From contig PYCK01000065.1 in assembly GCA_009649835.1 (NCBI GenBank), positions 1 through 7,158 on the forward strand: a stretch of 7,158 bases of DNA. Direction: 5' to 3'. The position numbers were made by a program, and so were the translations under genes. Positions 6,275 to 7,158 of this stretch are shown one piece after another. The notes below the pieces were generated by a model that made no database searches, was not told where the DNA came from, and was given only the letters and a program-made list of their open reading frames with translations. Numbering within the stretch: position 1 is the first letter of the stretch; each line of letters starts with the position of its first letter. The stretch is from Candidatus Methanocomedens sp. GTDB lineage: Archaea; Halobacteriota; Methanosarcinia; Methanosarcinales; Methanocomedenaceae.

Positions 6275-6303
6275 AAGGACTGATAGAAAGGATTGATAAA
6301 AAG

Positions 6304-6466
6304 GTATCCCCTTTAAATTAAATGGTAATTGATCATAGTGCTCGGAACTTTGAGACACAGATTACACTGATTACACAGATTGACCGTGGTTGTGAAAATC
6401 AGTGTAATCAGTGAAATCTGTGTCTACATTAATCTTACATTTGACCATACTTTTTGAAGTGGATAC
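6304..6466. mobile_element. Inverted-repeat (MITE-like) element, copy 2
   Basis: A 163-bp element between the 56-residue gene and moaC. The right end tttgaagtggatac (6453-6466) is identical to that of copy 1; the left end gtatcccctttaaa (6304-6317) complements it at 12 of 14 positions. Shared sequence continues inside both ends (6303-6330 and 6444-6466), while the core is a different hairpin (6354-6424). An 11-bp direct repeat, atagaaaggat, lies at 6283-6293 and again immediately after the right end at 6467-6477; the left one stands nine bases away from the element. No coding capacity is seen. The insertion puts the element end 20 bases before the moaC start. Confidence 0.65.
6354..6424. repeat. 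Hairpin of 9-nt units (acacagatt type)
   Basis: Arms 6354-6381 and 6397-6424 are 28 bases each and complementary at 26 positions, with a 15-base loop. After the first base the left arm is three 9-mers: acacagatt, acactgatt, acacagatt. The right arm has aatcagtgt, aatcagtga, aatctgtgt. It occupies the same place in copy 2 as the acaggattt hairpin does in copy 1. It lies downstream of the nnr/56-residue pair and could form a stable RNA stem there. Confidence 0.88.
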
Positions 6467-6486
6467 ATAGAAAGGATAGATTGAAC

Positions 6487-6960
6487 ATGGACGGGACTTT
6501 TACACACATACACGAAGGCCGGGCCAGGATGGTGGATATTAGCGATAAGGCCGAGTCCACCAGGCGTGCCGTGGCTTCGGGATATATCAGGCTTAAACCC
6601 GCCACTATTGAGGCGATCAGGAGCCGTACTGTTGAAAAGGGCAGCGTGCTGGATACTGCGAGGATTGCGGCGGTGCAGGCTGTGAAGCGCACCTGGGATA
6701 CCATACCCATGTGCCACCAGATACCTATCACACATGTGGATGTGGACTTTGATGTGGGTGATGACAGGGTGAGTGCTGTTGTTGAGGTGCGCTCGGTAGG
6801 CAAGACCGGGGTTGAGATGGAGGCGCTGCATGGGGTTTCGGTGGGGCTGTTGACTGTGTGGGATATGGTGAAGTCTGCTGAGAAGGATGAGACTGGGAAT
6901 TATCCTGAGACTGAAATTTCCGGGATAAGGGTTGATGAGAAGGTTAAGGAAGGGGTTTGA
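6487..6960 (+). CDS. moaC: Cyclic pyranopterin monophosphate synthase
   Basis: With MoaA, MoaC converts GTP to cyclic pyranopterin monophosphate, the first intermediate of the molybdenum/tungsten cofactor; cytoplasmic. The 157-residue protein has the usual MoaC length and all family blocks: RMVDISDK and AVASGYIRL near the N-terminus, KGSVLDTARIAAVQAVKRT with K51, MCHQIPITH (75-83), and TGVEMEALHGVSVG followed by TVWDMVKSAEKD with D126 and K129, matching the catalytic Lys/Asp residues known in the family. MCHQIP replaces the bacterial MCHPLP. I chose the ATG at 6487 because it gives the standard N-terminus; a TTG at 6454 would start inside the repeat element. Ribosome binding is weak (AAAGGA about ten bases upstream) and no clear TATA box is seen, so it may be read from the nnr promoter through the element. 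The 3' half is markedly C-poor. Confidence 0.94.
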   Translation: MDGTFTHIHEGRARMVDISDKAESTRRAVASGYIRLKPATIEAIRSRTVEKGSVLDTARIAAVQAVKRTWDTIPMCHQIPITHVDVDFDVGDDRVSAVVEVRSVGKTGVEMEALHGVSVGLLTVWDMVKSAEKDETGNYPETEISGIRVDEKVKEGV

Positions 6961-7082
6961 ATTAAACTGGTTTGTTGACGGTTTAGATTATTTGAATATG
7001 TAAATAGTGTAAACAATTACAGGAAAAAGTAGGTAATTCTTTCCACGAATTACATTGTCGTTATTCTGTAATCAATAATCTG
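6961..7082. other. AT-rich intergenic stretch after moaC
   Basis: No start-to-stop frame of note. It holds a small hairpin, gtaattc (7033-7039) and gaattac (7047-7053) with a seven-base loop, and a weak attaca/tgtaat pairing across 7016-7072. No clear promoter or poly-T terminator is visible. Composition changes abruptly to G-rich at about 7083. Confidence 0.5.
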
Positions 7083-7158
7083 TGGTGGAGAATAGACCTG
7101 GGGGCGCTGCTGGGGGTGGATATTCCTTATGGGACTGTTGCCGGGTATGTGGTTGAGA
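7083..7158 (+). pseudogene. Possible CorC/HlyC-domain gene fragment, 5'-truncated, cut by window end
   Basis: One frame stays open to the right edge and encodes ID followed by LGALLGVDIPYGTVAGYVVE. This resembles the start of the transporter-associated CorC/HlyC domain, which typically reads D-LNE-LG--LP----T-AG-V-E and closes DUF21-CBS membrane proteins. In intact genes this domain comes after about 300 residues of membrane and CBS sequence. Here the frame runs back only to a stop at 7005-7007, with no ATG, GTG or TTG in between and AT-rich, non-coding-looking sequence before 7083. It therefore looks like a remnant of the 3' end of such a gene, also lacking a few residues between the IP and YGTVAG parts. 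The evidence is about 20 residues, so it may be chance. Confidence 0.4.

Noticed and set aside
6454..6486. Upstream TTG start for moaC
   Set aside because: It would begin within the repeat element and add 11 residues not seen in MoaC proteins; the ATG at 6487 gives the standard N-terminus.
7033..7053. Terminator of moaC
   Set aside because: The stem is only seven AT-rich base pairs with no T-run after it, and it lies over 70 bases past the stop codon.

Overview
The window looks like the chromosome of a euryarchaeon close to the Methanosarcinales (methanogen or ANME-like), of medium GC. The case rests on an archaeal-type topoisomerase I with two C-terminal zinc ribbons, a DUF2119-like protein (a family I know mainly from methanogens), a fused NAD(P)HX epimerase/dehydratase, and TATA boxes preceded by BRE-like sequence. 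These are assignments from memory of protein families; no search was run.

Layout. Positions 25-1652 hold a leucine-pathway pair on the minus strand, leuD then leuB, joined by a 4-base ATGA overlap. Positions 1653-1837 are a gap occupied mostly by a 135-bp inverted-repeat element. Positions 1838-4454 hold a second minus-strand pair: topA, then one base after its stop codon a DUF2119-like gene with M14-peptidase-like metal-site residues. Positions 4455-4609 are a divergent promoter region with mirrored motifs. The plus-strand group follows: nnrDE (4628-6088), an unrecognised 56-residue gene with a very good Shine-Dalgarno sequence (6104-6274), a second inverted-repeat element (6304-6466), and moaC (6487-6960). 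After moaC there is about 120 bp of AT-rich sequence, then at the right edge what looks like the start of a CorC/HlyC-domain fragment without its usual upstream domains.

How the genes work together. leuD/leuB supply two steps of branched-chain amino acid synthesis (isomerisation, then oxidative decarboxylation). nnrDE repairs hydrated NAD(P)H. moaC makes the first pterin intermediate of the molybdenum/tungsten cofactor. topA relaxes DNA. Apart from leuD/leuB the genes do not form an obvious single pathway.

The most unusual thing in the window is a pair of related intergenic elements, 1694-1828 and 6304-6466. Both have the same terminal inverted repeat (tttgaagtggatac and its complement) and share sequence just inside both ends. 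In the middle each has a long hairpin whose arms are built of three 9-nt units, but the unit sequence differs between the two (acaggattt type versus acacagatt type). They look like a modular MITE-like or REP-like family in which a common frame carries different hairpin cores.
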